Shown here piece after piece: positions 20,218 through 28,372 of a DNA stretch of 53,980 nt. The stretch's first letter is position 1. Every line of letters starts with the position of its first letter. Position numbers and translations under genes: made by a program. Origin of the DNA: Siccirubricoccus phaeus (GTDB taxonomy: Bacteria; Pseudomonadota; Alphaproteobacteria; Acetobacterales; Acetobacteraceae). The stretch spans positions 1-53,980 of the forward strand of contig NZ_SRXO01000032.1 in the NCBI RefSeq assembly GCF_008360935.1, given 5' to 3'. The notes beneath the pieces were generated by a model. It saw nothing but the letters and a program-made list of their open reading frames with translations. It was not told where the DNA came from and ran no database searches.

Positions 20218-20904
20218 ATGCTCCGCCTGATCCGCCTTCTGGCTGTCCTGCTCATCCTGCTGCTCGGCGGTGTCTGGGCGCTGGCATGGGTGACCCGCGG
20301 GCCGGAGGAGAGCCTGGTGGACGCCTTCACCAACCGCGTCGCGCAGCTCTTCGGCGGCCAGGCGCCGGTCGCCGCCATGGGCGGCATCGCGCTGCCGCAG
20401 GGCATGACGCTCGGCGGCGGCTTCAGCCTGGTGGACCAGACCGGGCGGGCGGTGACGGAGCGCGATTACGCCGGGCGCTGGATGCTGCTGTATTTCGGCT
20501 ACTCCTACTGCCCCGATGTCTGCCCGACCGAGCTCGGCGCCATGGCCGCGGCGCTCGACCAGCTCGGCCCGCTGGCAGAGCAGGTGGTCCCGGTCCTCAT
20601 CAGCGTGGATCCGGAGCGCGACACGCCGGAGCATCTCGCCGACTACGTCAGCCGCTTCCATCCACGGTTGCAGGGGTTGACCGGCACGGCGGAGCAGGTG
20701 GCGGAAGTGGCGCGCCGCTACCGCGTCTACTACGCGAAGGTGCGGCGCCCGGACATGACCGATTACTTGATGGACCATTCGAGCTTTGTGTACTTGGTGG
20801 GGCCGGATGCGCGCGTACGCAGCCTGTTCCGACCGGACACCTCGCCCGAGGCGATGGCCGCTGCGGTGCAGGCACAGCTCGGGGCTGCCTCTCGGCGGAG
20901 TTGA
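20218..20904 (+). CDS. SCO1/SenC-family copper chaperone / thioredoxin-like protein
   Basis: The 228-residue protein has one N-terminal membrane anchor (LIRLLAVLLILLLGGVWALA) and a thioredoxin-fold SCO domain facing the periplasm. The copper-binding CxxxC motif is in YFGYSYCPDVCPTELGAM and the third ligand His is in MDHSSFVYLV. These proteins deliver copper to the CuA centre of cytochrome c oxidase or keep its cysteines reduced. All ligands are intact and the length is typical. The oxidase genes are not in the window. Confidence 0.93.
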   Translation: MLRLIRLLAVLLILLLGGVWALAWVTRGPEESLVDAFTNRVAQLFGGQAPVAAMGGIALPQGMTLGGGFSLVDQTGRAVTERDYAGRWMLLYFGYSYCPDVCPTELGAMAAALDQLGPLAEQVVPVLISVDPERDTPEHLADYVSRFHPRLQGLTGTAEQVAEVARRYRVYYAKVRRPDMTDYLMDHSSFVYLVGPDARVRSLFRPDTSPEAMAAAVQAQLGAASRRS

Positions 20905-20993
20905 GCAGTCATTTCTCGGGGTTTTGCCTTAGATTGGCTGAGCGTCGACTCGGCGTCGTGCCATAGCGGCAAGCTTGGTGTGGGGAGCAGGTG

Positions 20994-21275
20994 ATGGCGG
21001 ATGAGGCTTCCGATCAGGATGGCGGGCGGGAGTCCGGGCGCGGTTCCGCGCCGCGGCACAGCCGCCGGCTTTCCGACAAGATCCTGATCGCCTTCCACCA
21101 CGCCTGCGACCAGGCGGATTTCGAGGTGGCGGAGCAGCTCCTCCGCATCCTCGAGATGATGCTGACGCGCCGCCCCGTCTCGCCGGACGCCAATCGCCGG
21201 CGGAACATGGAAAGCCTGGTCGCCGCGCATGAGCGGCTCTGGCATCTCCGCCACCCGGACGCGACGGAGAAGTGA
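20994..21275 (+). CDS. Small conserved-looking hypothetical protein
   Basis: A 93-residue protein with a charged, disordered N-terminus (ADEASDQDGGRESGRGSAPR) and a helical remainder (LSDKILIAFHHACDQADFEV, then AEQLLRILEMMLTRRP and NMESLVAAHERLWHLRHP). The amphipathic helices and regular codon use support a real gene, and GGGAGCAGGTG precedes the ATG. It has no signal peptide or membrane segment. The helical repeat-like ACDQADFEVAEQLLRILE resembles tetratricopeptide pieces, but no function can be assigned. Confidence 0.72.
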   Translation: MADEASDQDGGRESGRGSAPRHSRRLSDKILIAFHHACDQADFEVAEQLLRILEMMLTRRPVSPDANRRRNMESLVAAHERLWHLRHPDATEK

Positions 21276-21439
21276 GGCACGCGGCGCGGCACTGCGGAAC
21301 AGGCGAGGGGGTGTGTCTCGTCCAGGCACGGCTAAGGGGGCGCCGGCATGGCTGGTGGCGGCAAGGGCGTAAGGCGTCGGCCGGCGTGTAACTTGGTATA
21401 CAGAATGCGCCAGGGCGCGGCGCCATTCGGGCTATGCGC

Positions 21440-22177
21440 TCAGCCTTCCAGCCCCGCCGCCGCGCCCAGCACCGCCTGCGCCGCCGGGGTGAAGCCGGCT
21501 TCATCGTGCAGCACCAGCCCGGGCTCCAGCCGCGTCGGGCCGCGGCTGCCGAGGCGCCCCTGTAGCAGCACGCGCTTCGCCGCCTGGCCTTCCCGCGGCC
21601 AGAAGGGCAGCAGCCGCACCCCGCCGCCGCCGGCCGCCGCCAGCGCCGCCATCCCCGCCGCCAGCCGCGCCGCCGGCAGGATGAGGCTGAGGCTGCCGCG
21701 ATGGCGCAGCGGCGCGGCCAGGAAGCGCGCCCACTCCGCCAGCCCCGCCTCCGCATGCGTCGCCGCCCGGCGCAGCGCTTCCGGCGGCGCGGTGCCGCCG
21801 GGCCAGTAGGGCGGGTTGGCGAAACTGTGATCGCAGCGCGGCAGGCGGCGGGCGAGCGCCGGATCCCGCACATCGCCCTCGATCACCTCCACCTGCGCCG
21901 CCAGCCCGTTCGCCGCGGCATTCTCCCGCGCCAACGCGGCGAGCGAGGCCTCCCGCTCCACCGCCAGGATGCGCAGGCCCGGCACCCGCGCGGCGAGGCA
22001 GAGGAAGCCGGCGCCGCTGCCGCAGCCCGCCTCCAGCACCGCCTCCCCAGGCCTTGCCGGAATGGCGGCGGCCAGCAGCACCGCATCCAGCCCCGCCCGC
22101 AGGCCGCGCCTCGGCTGGCGCAACCGCACCCGGCCGCCCAGCAGGTGATCCTCCGTGGTGCTCTCCGTCCCGCTCAC
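21440..22177 (-). CDS. N6-adenine methyltransferase, TrmN6-like (tRNA1(Val) type)
   Basis: The 245-residue product starts with a GTG whose GTGA overlaps the stop codon of the preceding DUF2007 gene, implying translational coupling. It begins VSGTESTTEDHLLGGRVRLR; early GLDAVLLAAAIPARPGEAVL and EAGCGSGAGFLCLAARVPGL form the SAM-binding site, and FANPPYWPGG is the NPPY motif of N6-adenine methyltransferases. This matches the COG4123 family, which methylates A37 of a valine tRNA in E. coli. The target here is inferred. Confidence 0.85.
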   Translation of the reverse strand: MSGTESTTEDHLLGGRVRLRQPRRGLRAGLDAVLLAAAIPARPGEAVLEAGCGSGAGFLCLAARVPGLRILAVEREASLAALARENAAANGLAAQVEVIEGDVRDPALARRLPRCDHSFANPPYWPGGTAPPEALRRAATHAEAGLAEWARFLAAPLRHRGSLSLILPAARLAAGMAALAAAGGGGVRLLPFWPREGQAAKRVLLQGRLGSRGPTRLEPGLVLHDEAGFTPAAQAVLGAAAGLEG

Positions 22178-22386
22178 CCGGCTGCCTCGCCGGCTTCGGC
22201 CAGCAGCCTGACGGCCCGGGCGTGGTCCTGCTCGGCCACGGCGAGGCGCCGGGGGAAAGCGCCGATGCCGCCTTCCAGCGCGCTGATATGCGCGTCCAGC
22301 ACCAGGCTCGGGATGCCCGCATCGGCCAGCAGCGCCTGCAGGAAGCTGAGGCGGATCGGGTCCTGGATTGTCGCGACCACCCGCAT
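22174..22386 (-). CDS. DUF2007-family small protein
   Basis: A 70-residue protein, MRVVATIQDPIRLSFLQALL, continuing with ADAGIPSLVLDAHISALEGG and ending in a helix (LAVAEQDHARAVRLLAEAGE). This is the DUF2007 putative signal-transducing domain, resembling a ferredoxin-like fold. It is often adjacent to the small methyltransferase, as here with a GTGA overlap. An in-frame ATG at 22428 would add 14 residues. The molecular role is unknown. Confidence 0.8.
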   Translation of the reverse strand: MRVVATIQDPIRLSFLQALLADAGIPSLVLDAHISALEGGIGAFPRRLAVAEQDHARAVRLLAEAGEAAG

Positions 22387-22454
22387 GCCGAGATGAAATC
22401 CTTGAATTTGCTGCGCTTGCCGCCACATGGCCGCGTGGTTATGGTGCCGCCCCC

Positions 22455-22580
22455 TGGAGCAGCCTCCGGGCTGGTTGGACCATGGAGCGGTCCAACCAGC
22501 CCGGGGACAAGCTGCTCTAGCGGCTATATTTTCTAGGGCAATATCCGATCGGGCGATCCACCCGGTCGGCTATTGCCCTG
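22455..22580. repeat. Two-hairpin palindromic element B
   Basis: Hairpin 1 has a perfect 16-bp stem (22466-22481 with 22489-22504, CCGGGCTGGTTGGACC and complement) inside outer arms GAGCAGC/GCTGCTC. Hairpin 2 pairs GGGCAATA (22536-22543) with TATTGCCC (22571-22578), with a further near-perfect 9-bp inner stem. It occupies the gap between DUF2007 and the divergent polyprenyl synthase, so it may lie in both leaders. Confidence 0.75.
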
Positions 22581-22618
22581 AGCCAGGGTCAAGCAGAGTG
22601 GACGCGGAAGCGCAGGCG

Positions 22619-23638
22619 ATGCCGATCGCGTCGTCAGACAAGATGGCCGCCGCGCGCGGCGAGGATGCGCTGAGCGCGCTGATGGCGCTCGTCCGCGCCG
22701 ATCTCGAAGCCTGCAACCGGCTGATCGTCGAGCGGATGCAGAGCCCGGTCGCCCTCATCCCGCAGCTTGCCGCGCATATCGTCGCGGCCGGCGGCAAGCG
22801 GCTGCGGCCGTTGCTGACGCTGGCGGCCGCCCGGCTCTGCGGCTATCGCGGGCACCGCCATGTGGCGCTCGCCGCCTGCGTGGAGTTCATCCACACCGCG
22901 ACCCTGCTGCATGACGATGTGGTGGATGAAAGCGCGCTGCGCCGCGGCCAGGCCAGCGCCAATGCGCTGTTCGGCAACAAGCCCTCCGTGCTGGTGGGGG
23001 ATTTCCTCTTCGCCCGCGCCTTCCAGCTCATGGTGGAGGACGGCAATCTCGAAGTGCTGGCCATCCTCTCCGCCGCCGCCGCGACCATCGCGGAAGGGGA
23101 GGTGCTGCAGCTCGTCACCCAGAACGACACGGCGACCACCGAGGCGCAGTATCTGCAGGTGATCGAGGGCAAGACCGCCGCGCTGTTCGCCGCCGCGACG
23201 CGCATCGGCGCCGTGGTGGCGGACCGTCCGCCGCCGGAGGCCGAGGCGCTGGACGCCTATGGCCGCAACCTCGGCATCGCCTTCCAATTGGTGGATGACG
23301 CGCTGGATTACGCCGCGGAGCAGGAGCGGCTGGGCAAGACGGTCGGCGACGATTTCCGCGAAGGCAAGATCACCCTGCCCGTGCTGCTGGCCTTCGCCCG
23401 TGGCGATGAGGCGGAACGCGGCTTCTGGCGCCGGGTGCTGGAGGAACGGGCGCAGGCGGAGACCGACCTGGCCGCGGCCCAGACGCTGCTGGAGCGGCAC
23501 GGCGCGCTGCGCGACACGGTGGAGCGCGCGCGGCATTACGGTGACCTGGCGCTGCAGGCCCTTTCCCGCTTCCCGGACAGCGCGGAACGCCGGGCGCTGG
23601 CGGATATCGTCGCCTTCTGCATCGACCGCGCCCGCTGA
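22619..23638 (+). CDS. ispB: All-trans polyprenyl diphosphate synthase (ubiquinone side chain)
   Basis: The 339-residue protein is a trans-isoprenyl diphosphate synthase. The substrate motifs are present: the first aspartate-rich region LLHDDVVDESALRRG and the second AFQLVDDALDYAAE, with GGKRLRPLLTLAAARLCGY before and GKTVGDDFREGKITLPVLLA after. Long-chain (octa/deca-) products for the ubiquinone tail are expected in this lineage; the exact length cannot be read from the sequence. GGAAG lies 8 bp before the ATG at 22619; a GTG at 22598 is an alternative. Confidence 0.92.
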   Translation: MPIASSDKMAAARGEDALSALMALVRADLEACNRLIVERMQSPVALIPQLAAHIVAAGGKRLRPLLTLAAARLCGYRGHRHVALAACVEFIHTATLLHDDVVDESALRRGQASANALFGNKPSVLVGDFLFARAFQLMVEDGNLEVLAILSAAAATIAEGEVLQLVTQNDTATTEAQYLQVIEGKTAALFAAATRIGAVVADRPPPEAEALDAYGRNLGIAFQLVDDALDYAAEQERLGKTVGDDFREGKITLPVLLAFARGDEAERGFWRRVLEERAQAETDLAAAQTLLERHGALRDTVERARHYGDLALQALSRFPDSAERRALADIVAFCIDRAR

Positions 23639-23935
23639 CCGGGTTCCGCGCCGCGTCCCGCGCTTCGCCCGATCCCGCGCCGTAGCGGCCCGCCTGCCTC
23701 CCCCGCTTGCGGGGGCTGGATGCGCTGCGGCCGAGGGTGTCCGTACGCACGGGGCGGCCATGGCTTTGCCCATCCATGCCCTGTGCCCGCGGCGCCGCAG
23801 CTCCGCCCCCATCCTCCCCCCCGGCGGGGTCCAAGGCCCGCCGCCACCCGTTGCGGGGACGATAGGCGCGCCCCGCTTTCCATGCCATGCTCCTGGCCCA
23901 AGGCCCGCGAAGGGCCGGGCTGCAGGGAGTGAAAC

Positions 23936-24919
23936 ATGACCGGGATCCTCGGGCGCCGCGCGGCGCTCGCCCTGGGTGCCGCGGCGCTCGCCGCGCTGAA
24001 GGCGTCGGCGCTGGCGCAGGGCATCTGGCCGCAGGGCTCCATCCGCTTCATCGGCATCTTCCCGCCCGGCGGCGGCACGGACATCCTCTCCCGCCTCTGG
24101 TGCCAGAAGATGGCGGAGATCACCGGCGAGCAATTCGTCGTCGAGAACCGCTCCGGCTCCGCCGGCAATATCGGCACGGAGGCGATCGCCCGCAGCACGC
24201 CGGATGGCCGCACCATCGGCCTTGCCAGCGTGGCGCCGCTGGCCATCGGGCCGACGCTCTACCGCCGCCTGCCCTTCGACGTGACGAAGGACTTCACCTA
24301 TGTCTCCGGCCTCTGGCAATTGCCGAATTTCCTCGCCATCAACCCGGAGGTGCCGGCGCAGACGGTGCCGGAGCTGATCGCGCTGGTGAAGGCGAATCCG
24401 GGGAAATACATCTACGCCTCCTCCGGCAGCGGCACGACAGTGCACCTGGCCGGCGCCATGTTCGCCGCCATGGCGGGGCTGGAGATGATCCATGTGCCCT
24501 ATCGCGGCGGCGCGCCGGCGCATATCGACCTGGTCGCCGGCCGGGTGCACATGATGTTCGACAACATCCCCCAGGCGCTGTCCCTGGTGAAGGAGGGAAG
24601 GCTGCGTGGCCTGGCGGTGACGGGCGCGAAGCGCAGCCCCTTCGCGCCGGAATACCCGGCCATGGCGGAATTCCTGCCGGGCTTCGAGATCGATAGCTGG
24701 GGCGGCGTCATGGGGCCCGCCGGGCTTGCCGCCGGGGTGGTGCAGCGGCTCTCTGCCCTGACGCGCCAGGCGCTGGCGGCGCCCGACCTCATCGCCCGCT
24801 TCCAGGAGAATGGCGCGACGACCTGGTTCACCTCGCCGGAGGAATTCGCCAGCTTCCGGGCGAAGAACGAGGCCGCTTTCGCGCCCATCATCCGCGCCTC
24901 CGGCGCCCAGGTCGACTGA
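23936..24919 (+). CDS. TctC/Bug-family periplasmic solute-binding protein 1
   Basis: A 327-residue tripartite-tricarboxylate-transporter substrate-binding protein. A twin-arginine-like signal (ILGRRAALALGAAALAALKA, cleaved after SALA) is followed by IRFIGIFPPGGGTDILSRLW, FVVENRSGSAGNIGTEAIAR, VPELIALVKANPGKYIYASS, MIHVPYRGGAPAHIDLVAGR and MMFDNIPQALSLVKEGRLRG, all classic Bug motifs. The ligand is usually a carboxylate or aromatic acid. GGGAGTG precedes the ATG. No TctA/TctB membrane genes are present, as is common for the large orphan Bug expansions. It is followed by a close paralogue. The 23639-23935 gap before it shows only a CTCCCCCGCTTGCGGGGG palindrome. Confidence 0.93.
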   Translation: MTGILGRRAALALGAAALAALKASALAQGIWPQGSIRFIGIFPPGGGTDILSRLWCQKMAEITGEQFVVENRSGSAGNIGTEAIARSTPDGRTIGLASVAPLAIGPTLYRRLPFDVTKDFTYVSGLWQLPNFLAINPEVPAQTVPELIALVKANPGKYIYASSGSGTTVHLAGAMFAAMAGLEMIHVPYRGGAPAHIDLVAGRVHMMFDNIPQALSLVKEGRLRGLAVTGAKRSPFAPEYPAMAEFLPGFEIDSWGGVMGPAGLAAGVVQRLSALTRQALAAPDLIARFQENGATTWFTSPEEFASFRAKNEAAFAPIIRASGAQVD

Positions 24920-25032
24920 GCTTGCCCGGCTGCCTCCGGGCGGCAGCGCGCCGACGCCGGGCCGGACCAGCCCAGGCCGCGCTAGGGCCAGGGCGGCGCC
25001 CCGCCCGCCAGGAATTCGCAAGGGAGACACGG

Positions 25033-26019
25033 ATGCCCGACACCACCCGCCGCGCCACGCTGGCCGCGCTGCTCGCCGCCCCGTCGCTCGCCCGCGCCCA
25101 GGGGGCCAATACCCAGGGCGGCGACTGGCCAAGCCAGCCGATCCGCTACATCAACCCCTACCCGCCGGGCGGCTCCACCGACATCCTCTCCCGCCTGTTC
25201 TGCGCCCGGCTGACGGAGCTCACCGGCCAGCAATTCGTCGTCGAGAACCGCTCCGGCTCGGGCGGCGATGTCGGGCTGGACGCCGTGGCGAAGTCGCGGC
25301 CGGACGGCACCACCATCGGCCTCGGCGGCATCGCCTCCCAGGCCATCTCGCCCACCCTGAAGCCCAGCCTGCCCTTCCATCCGGAGCGGGACTTCACCTT
25401 CATCTCCGGCATCTGGCAGCTCCCCAACCTGCTGGTGGTGAACAACGACTCGCCGGCGCGGACGGTGCCGGAGCTGATCGCCATGATGCGGGAGGCGCCG
25501 GGCCGCTTCTCCTACGGCTCCGCCGGGCCGGGCACCACGCTGCATCTTTCCGGCGCCATGTTCGGGCAGATGACCGGGGCCGAGATTGTCCACGTGCCCT
25601 ATCGCGGCGAGGCGCCCGGCCTCATCGACCTGATGGCCGGGCGGATCCAGATGATGCTGGCGAATTTCTCCTCCGCCATCGGCCATGTGCGGGAGGGCAA
25701 GCTGCGGGGGCTGGCGGTGACGAGCGCGGAGCGCAGCCCGGCGGCGCCGGACCTGCCGGCCATCGCGGAATTCGTCCCGGGCTTCGACATCGTCTCCTGG
25801 ACCTGCCTCTGCGCCCCGGCGGGGATTCCGCCGGCGATGCTGGCGCGGATGAGCGACTGGTCGCGGCAGGCGCTGGCGACCGACAGCCTGCAGCGCGCCT
25901 ATCTCGACCTCGGCGCCCGCGCCTGGTGGACGACGCCGGAGGCGATCAAGGAGCACCGCCGGGCGCAGGAGGCGAAATGGCGGCCGATCATCCTGGCTTC
26001 CGGCGCGCGGCAGGAGTGA
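25033..26019 (+). CDS. TctC/Bug-family periplasmic solute-binding protein 2
   Basis: A 328-residue paralogue of the previous gene. Its signal region is short (MPDTTRRATLAALLAAPSLA). Shared blocks include PYPPGGSTDILSRLF, GQQFVVENRSGSGGDVGLDA, TVPELIAMMREAPGRFSYGS and HVPYRGEAPGLIDLMAGRIQ. The two copies are clearly a tandem duplication with diverged C-termini (this one ends in AKWRPIILASGARQE). AAGGGAGACACGG precedes the ATG at 25033. The differing ligand loops suggest separate substrates. Confidence 0.92.
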   Translation: MPDTTRRATLAALLAAPSLARAQGANTQGGDWPSQPIRYINPYPPGGSTDILSRLFCARLTELTGQQFVVENRSGSGGDVGLDAVAKSRPDGTTIGLGGIASQAISPTLKPSLPFHPERDFTFISGIWQLPNLLVVNNDSPARTVPELIAMMREAPGRFSYGSAGPGTTLHLSGAMFGQMTGAEIVHVPYRGEAPGLIDLMAGRIQMMLANFSSAIGHVREGKLRGLAVTSAERSPAAPDLPAIAEFVPGFDIVSWTCLCAPAGIPPAMLARMSDWSRQALATDSLQRAYLDLGARAWWTTPEAIKEHRRAQEAKWRPIILASGARQE

Positions 26020-26023
26020 GCCA

Positions 26024-26098
26024 GGGGCGCTGCCCCTGGACCTCGGCAGGGGCGAGGACCTGGCCCCGGACCCGGTCTGAGTTTCGGGCCCGTGCATG
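26024..26098 (+). repeat. GC-rich intergenic repeat, copy 4
   Basis: GGGGCGCTGCCCC, a GGCAGGGGCGAGGACCTGGC block and CCCCGGACCCGGTCTGAGTT follow in the family order. The following 26100-26420 stretch shows no convincing gene on either strand. Confidence 0.65.
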
Positions 26099-26420
26099 GC
26101 GGGCAGCGGGGCGTCGCGCCGCCAGTGGCCATGCCGGCGACGCTCGACCCGTCGCCGCAAGGCGCTGGCGGCGCACCTTCCGGCTCGGCGCCGAGACCCT
26201 GGCGAACGGCACCAACCCGCCCCCGTGCTGCCGGGCGTGCGCCGATCGCGCCGGGCGACCGTCGCATGCTGCCGCACGCAGCCGGTGGGCCGCCGGGTGG
26301 CGGTGAAGGGGCTGGGCGGCGGCCGCAGCGCCGGTGGCGGCAAGTGGGACGATGTTCCGTTCCGGCGTCCTGCCCGCGAAGCTCGCCGGATCTCCTGCGA
26401 ATTGCGCGGGCAAGCAGGCT

Positions 26421-26525
26421 AGAGCGGTTTCACCTCGCCTGCGCTCGGCGAACCCGCTCCAGCCCCTTGTTCGGTCGCATTTTCCGAGTCGTCCGACGAT
26501 TCCGCCGGACTTGAAAAATGCTCCA
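26421..26525. repeat. Two-hairpin palindromic element C
   Basis: Hairpin 1 pairs GAGCGG (26422-26427) with CCGCTC (26454-26459), with an inner TCGCC/GGCGA stem. Hairpin 2 pairs GCATTTT (26477-26483) with AAAATGC (26515-26521). A linker CCCCTTGTTCGGTC separates them; element A has CTCATTGTCTGGTC in the same place. It lies just beyond the end of the cupin gene. Confidence 0.72.
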
Positions 26526-26554
26526 GGGCCTCTGCCCCTGGCGTGAGACGCCGG

Positions 26555-26959
26555 CTATTCCGGCGCCGGCGAGGCCACCGGCTTTCCCTTCTCCACCACG
26601 AAGCTGCCGAAGATGCGCGTCTTCGCCGCGCCGTTGCGCGCCGCATGCGGCACCCCGGCCTGGACCAGGAAGCTGTCGCCGGCCTTGATCAGCCGCGGCG
26701 GCTGGCCGGCCACCAGCAGCTCCGATTCGCCCTCGATGACGTAGCTGCCCTCATGCCCCGGATGGGTGTGGCGGGCCACCATCGCGTTGGGCTCGATCTC
26801 CACGAGCATCTGCATGTTCACGTAATTGGTGCCCGGCACGTCCTCCTGCCGCAGCAGGGTGCGGGTGATGCCGCCGGCGGGCTGCGCCGCCACCTGGCTC
26901 GCAGTCAGGCCCAGCACGCCGCAGATGGCGCAGGATGCGAAGACCCTTCGGGTCAGCAT
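26555..26959 (-). CDS. Exported cupin-domain protein
   Basis: The 134-residue protein has a twin-arginine-like signal (MLTRRVFASCAICGVLGLTA, cleaved near AAA) and a single cupin barrel: EIEPNAMVARHTHPGHEGSY (metal His pair and Glu), VIEGESELLVAGQPPRL and FLVQAGVPHAARNGA (second motif His). It should be a periplasmic small-molecule-binding or enzymatic cupin; the substrate is unknown. It is divergent from the carbamoylase gene at 27089. The length is normal for a stand-alone cupin. Confidence 0.86.
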   Translation of the reverse strand: MLTRRVFASCAICGVLGLTASQVAAQPAGGITRTLLRQEDVPGTNYVNMQMLVEIEPNAMVARHTHPGHEGSYVIEGESELLVAGQPPRLIKAGDSFLVQAGVPHAARNGAAKTRIFGSFVVEKGKPVASPAPE

Positions 26960-27088
26960 GGCGGTTCCCCCCTTCGTTGCAGCTCAGGCTAGGCCGGCCC
27001 CCCGCGCCGCCGCAAGCATTGACCCGGGCGCCGCCACGGATAGCCTGCCGCCAAGGGGAACGCCGTCGCCGCCGCGGGGAGCAAGCGC

Positions 27089-28312
27089 ATGCAGGTGAAC
27101 GGGGAACGGCTCTGGGCCGATCTGATGAGTCTGGGCCAGATCGGCGCGGGCCAGGCTGGCGGGCATGACCGCCAGGCGCTGTGCGATGCCGATGGCGATG
27201 CCAGGCGGCTTTTCATGCATTGGTGCCGGCAGGCCGGGCTGAGCCTGACGGTGGACGCCATGGGCAACATCTTCGCCCGGCGGGAGGGCACGGACCCCTC
27301 CCTGCCGCCGGTCCTGGCCGGCAGCCACCTGGATACCCAGGCGACAGGCGGCCGCTTCGACGGCCCGCTCGGCGTGCTCGGCGCGCTGGAGGCGGTGCGG
27401 ACGCTGAACGACGCCGGCATCGCCACGCGCCGCGCCATCGAGGTGGTGAACTGGACCAATGAGGAGGGCTGCCGCTTCTTCCCCGGCCTCATGGGCTCTG
27501 CGGTCTTCACCGGCGCGCTGGCGCTGGAGCAGGCGCATGCCGCCACCGACCGCGCCGGCCGCCGCTTCGGCGAGGAGCTGCGGCGCATCGGCTTCCTCGG
27601 CGAGGCGCCGATGGGCGGCCGCCCCGTGGACACCTATCTCGAACTGCATATCGAGCAGGGGCCGCTGCTGGAACGCGTCGGGGTGACGATCGGCGCCGTC
27701 ACCCAGAGCTGCTGGTCCGCCATGCTGGACGTGGCGGTGACCGGGCAGAATTCGCACATCCAATCCACCCCCATGCCGCAGCGGCGCAATGCCCTCTACG
27801 GCGCCGCGCTGCTGATCGCGGCGGTGGAGCGCTGCGGCTACGCCCATGCGCCGGACGGCACGGCCAGCACCGTCGTCATCGATGCCTGGCCGAACAACCG
27901 CATCGTGCTGCCGCATCTCGTGACGCTGTCCTTCGGCCTGGTCTGCGAGACGGAGGCGACCCGCACCGCCATGCTGGCGGAGATCGACGCCGCCATGGCG
28001 CGGATCGGCGCCGAGACCGGCCTCGGCTTCGAGACCAGGCTGCGCCGGCTGCGCGACCCCTTCCATTTCGACGCAGCGCTGGTGGCCGCGACGGAGCAGG
28101 CGGCGCAGGCGCTGGGCCATTCCGTCATGCGCATGCGGACGCGGCCGGGGCATGACGCCTTCAACATGAGCACGGTCTGCCCGACCGAGCTGATCTTCGT
28201 CCCCTGCCGCGACGGCCTCTCCCACAACGAGGCCGAGTGGTGCGAGCCGGTGCACTGCGCCGCCGGGGCCTCCGTGCTGGCGGCGGTGATGCTGGAGCGG
28301 GCGAACCGGTAG
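27089..28312 (+). CDS. Zn-dependent N-carbamoyl-amino-acid hydrolase / allantoate amidohydrolase family (M20)
   Basis: A 407-residue amidase of the hydantoinase/carbamoylase branch of M20. Landmarks: LAGSHLDTQATGGRFDGPLG (metal His and bridging Asp), VVNWTNEEGCRFFPGLMGSA (catalytic Glu pair), YLELHIEQGPLLERVGVTIG (metal His) and the C-terminal CRDGLSHNEAEWCEP. The family hydrolyses N-carbamoyl-L-amino acids, ureidopropionate, allantoate or ureidoglycolate derivatives. GGGGAGCAAGCGC precedes the ATG. A functional link with the hydantoinase at 7155 is plausible but they are 16 kb apart. An MFS transporter follows on the same strand after 60 bp. Confidence 0.92.
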   Translation: MQVNGERLWADLMSLGQIGAGQAGGHDRQALCDADGDARRLFMHWCRQAGLSLTVDAMGNIFARREGTDPSLPPVLAGSHLDTQATGGRFDGPLGVLGALEAVRTLNDAGIATRRAIEVVNWTNEEGCRFFPGLMGSAVFTGALALEQAHAATDRAGRRFGEELRRIGFLGEAPMGGRPVDTYLELHIEQGPLLERVGVTIGAVTQSCWSAMLDVAVTGQNSHIQSTPMPQRRNALYGAALLIAAVERCGYAHAPDGTASTVVIDAWPNNRIVLPHLVTLSFGLVCETEATRTAMLAEIDAAMARIGAETGLGFETRLRRLRDPFHFDAALVAATEQAAQALGHSVMRMRTRPGHDAFNMSTVCPTELIFVPCRDGLSHNEAEWCEPVHCAAGASVLAAVMLERANR

Positions 28313-28372
28313 CCAGGGGCGGCGCACGGTGCGATGGTGAGGCAGGGCCGGTAGAGCCCGGGAGGAAGTTTG

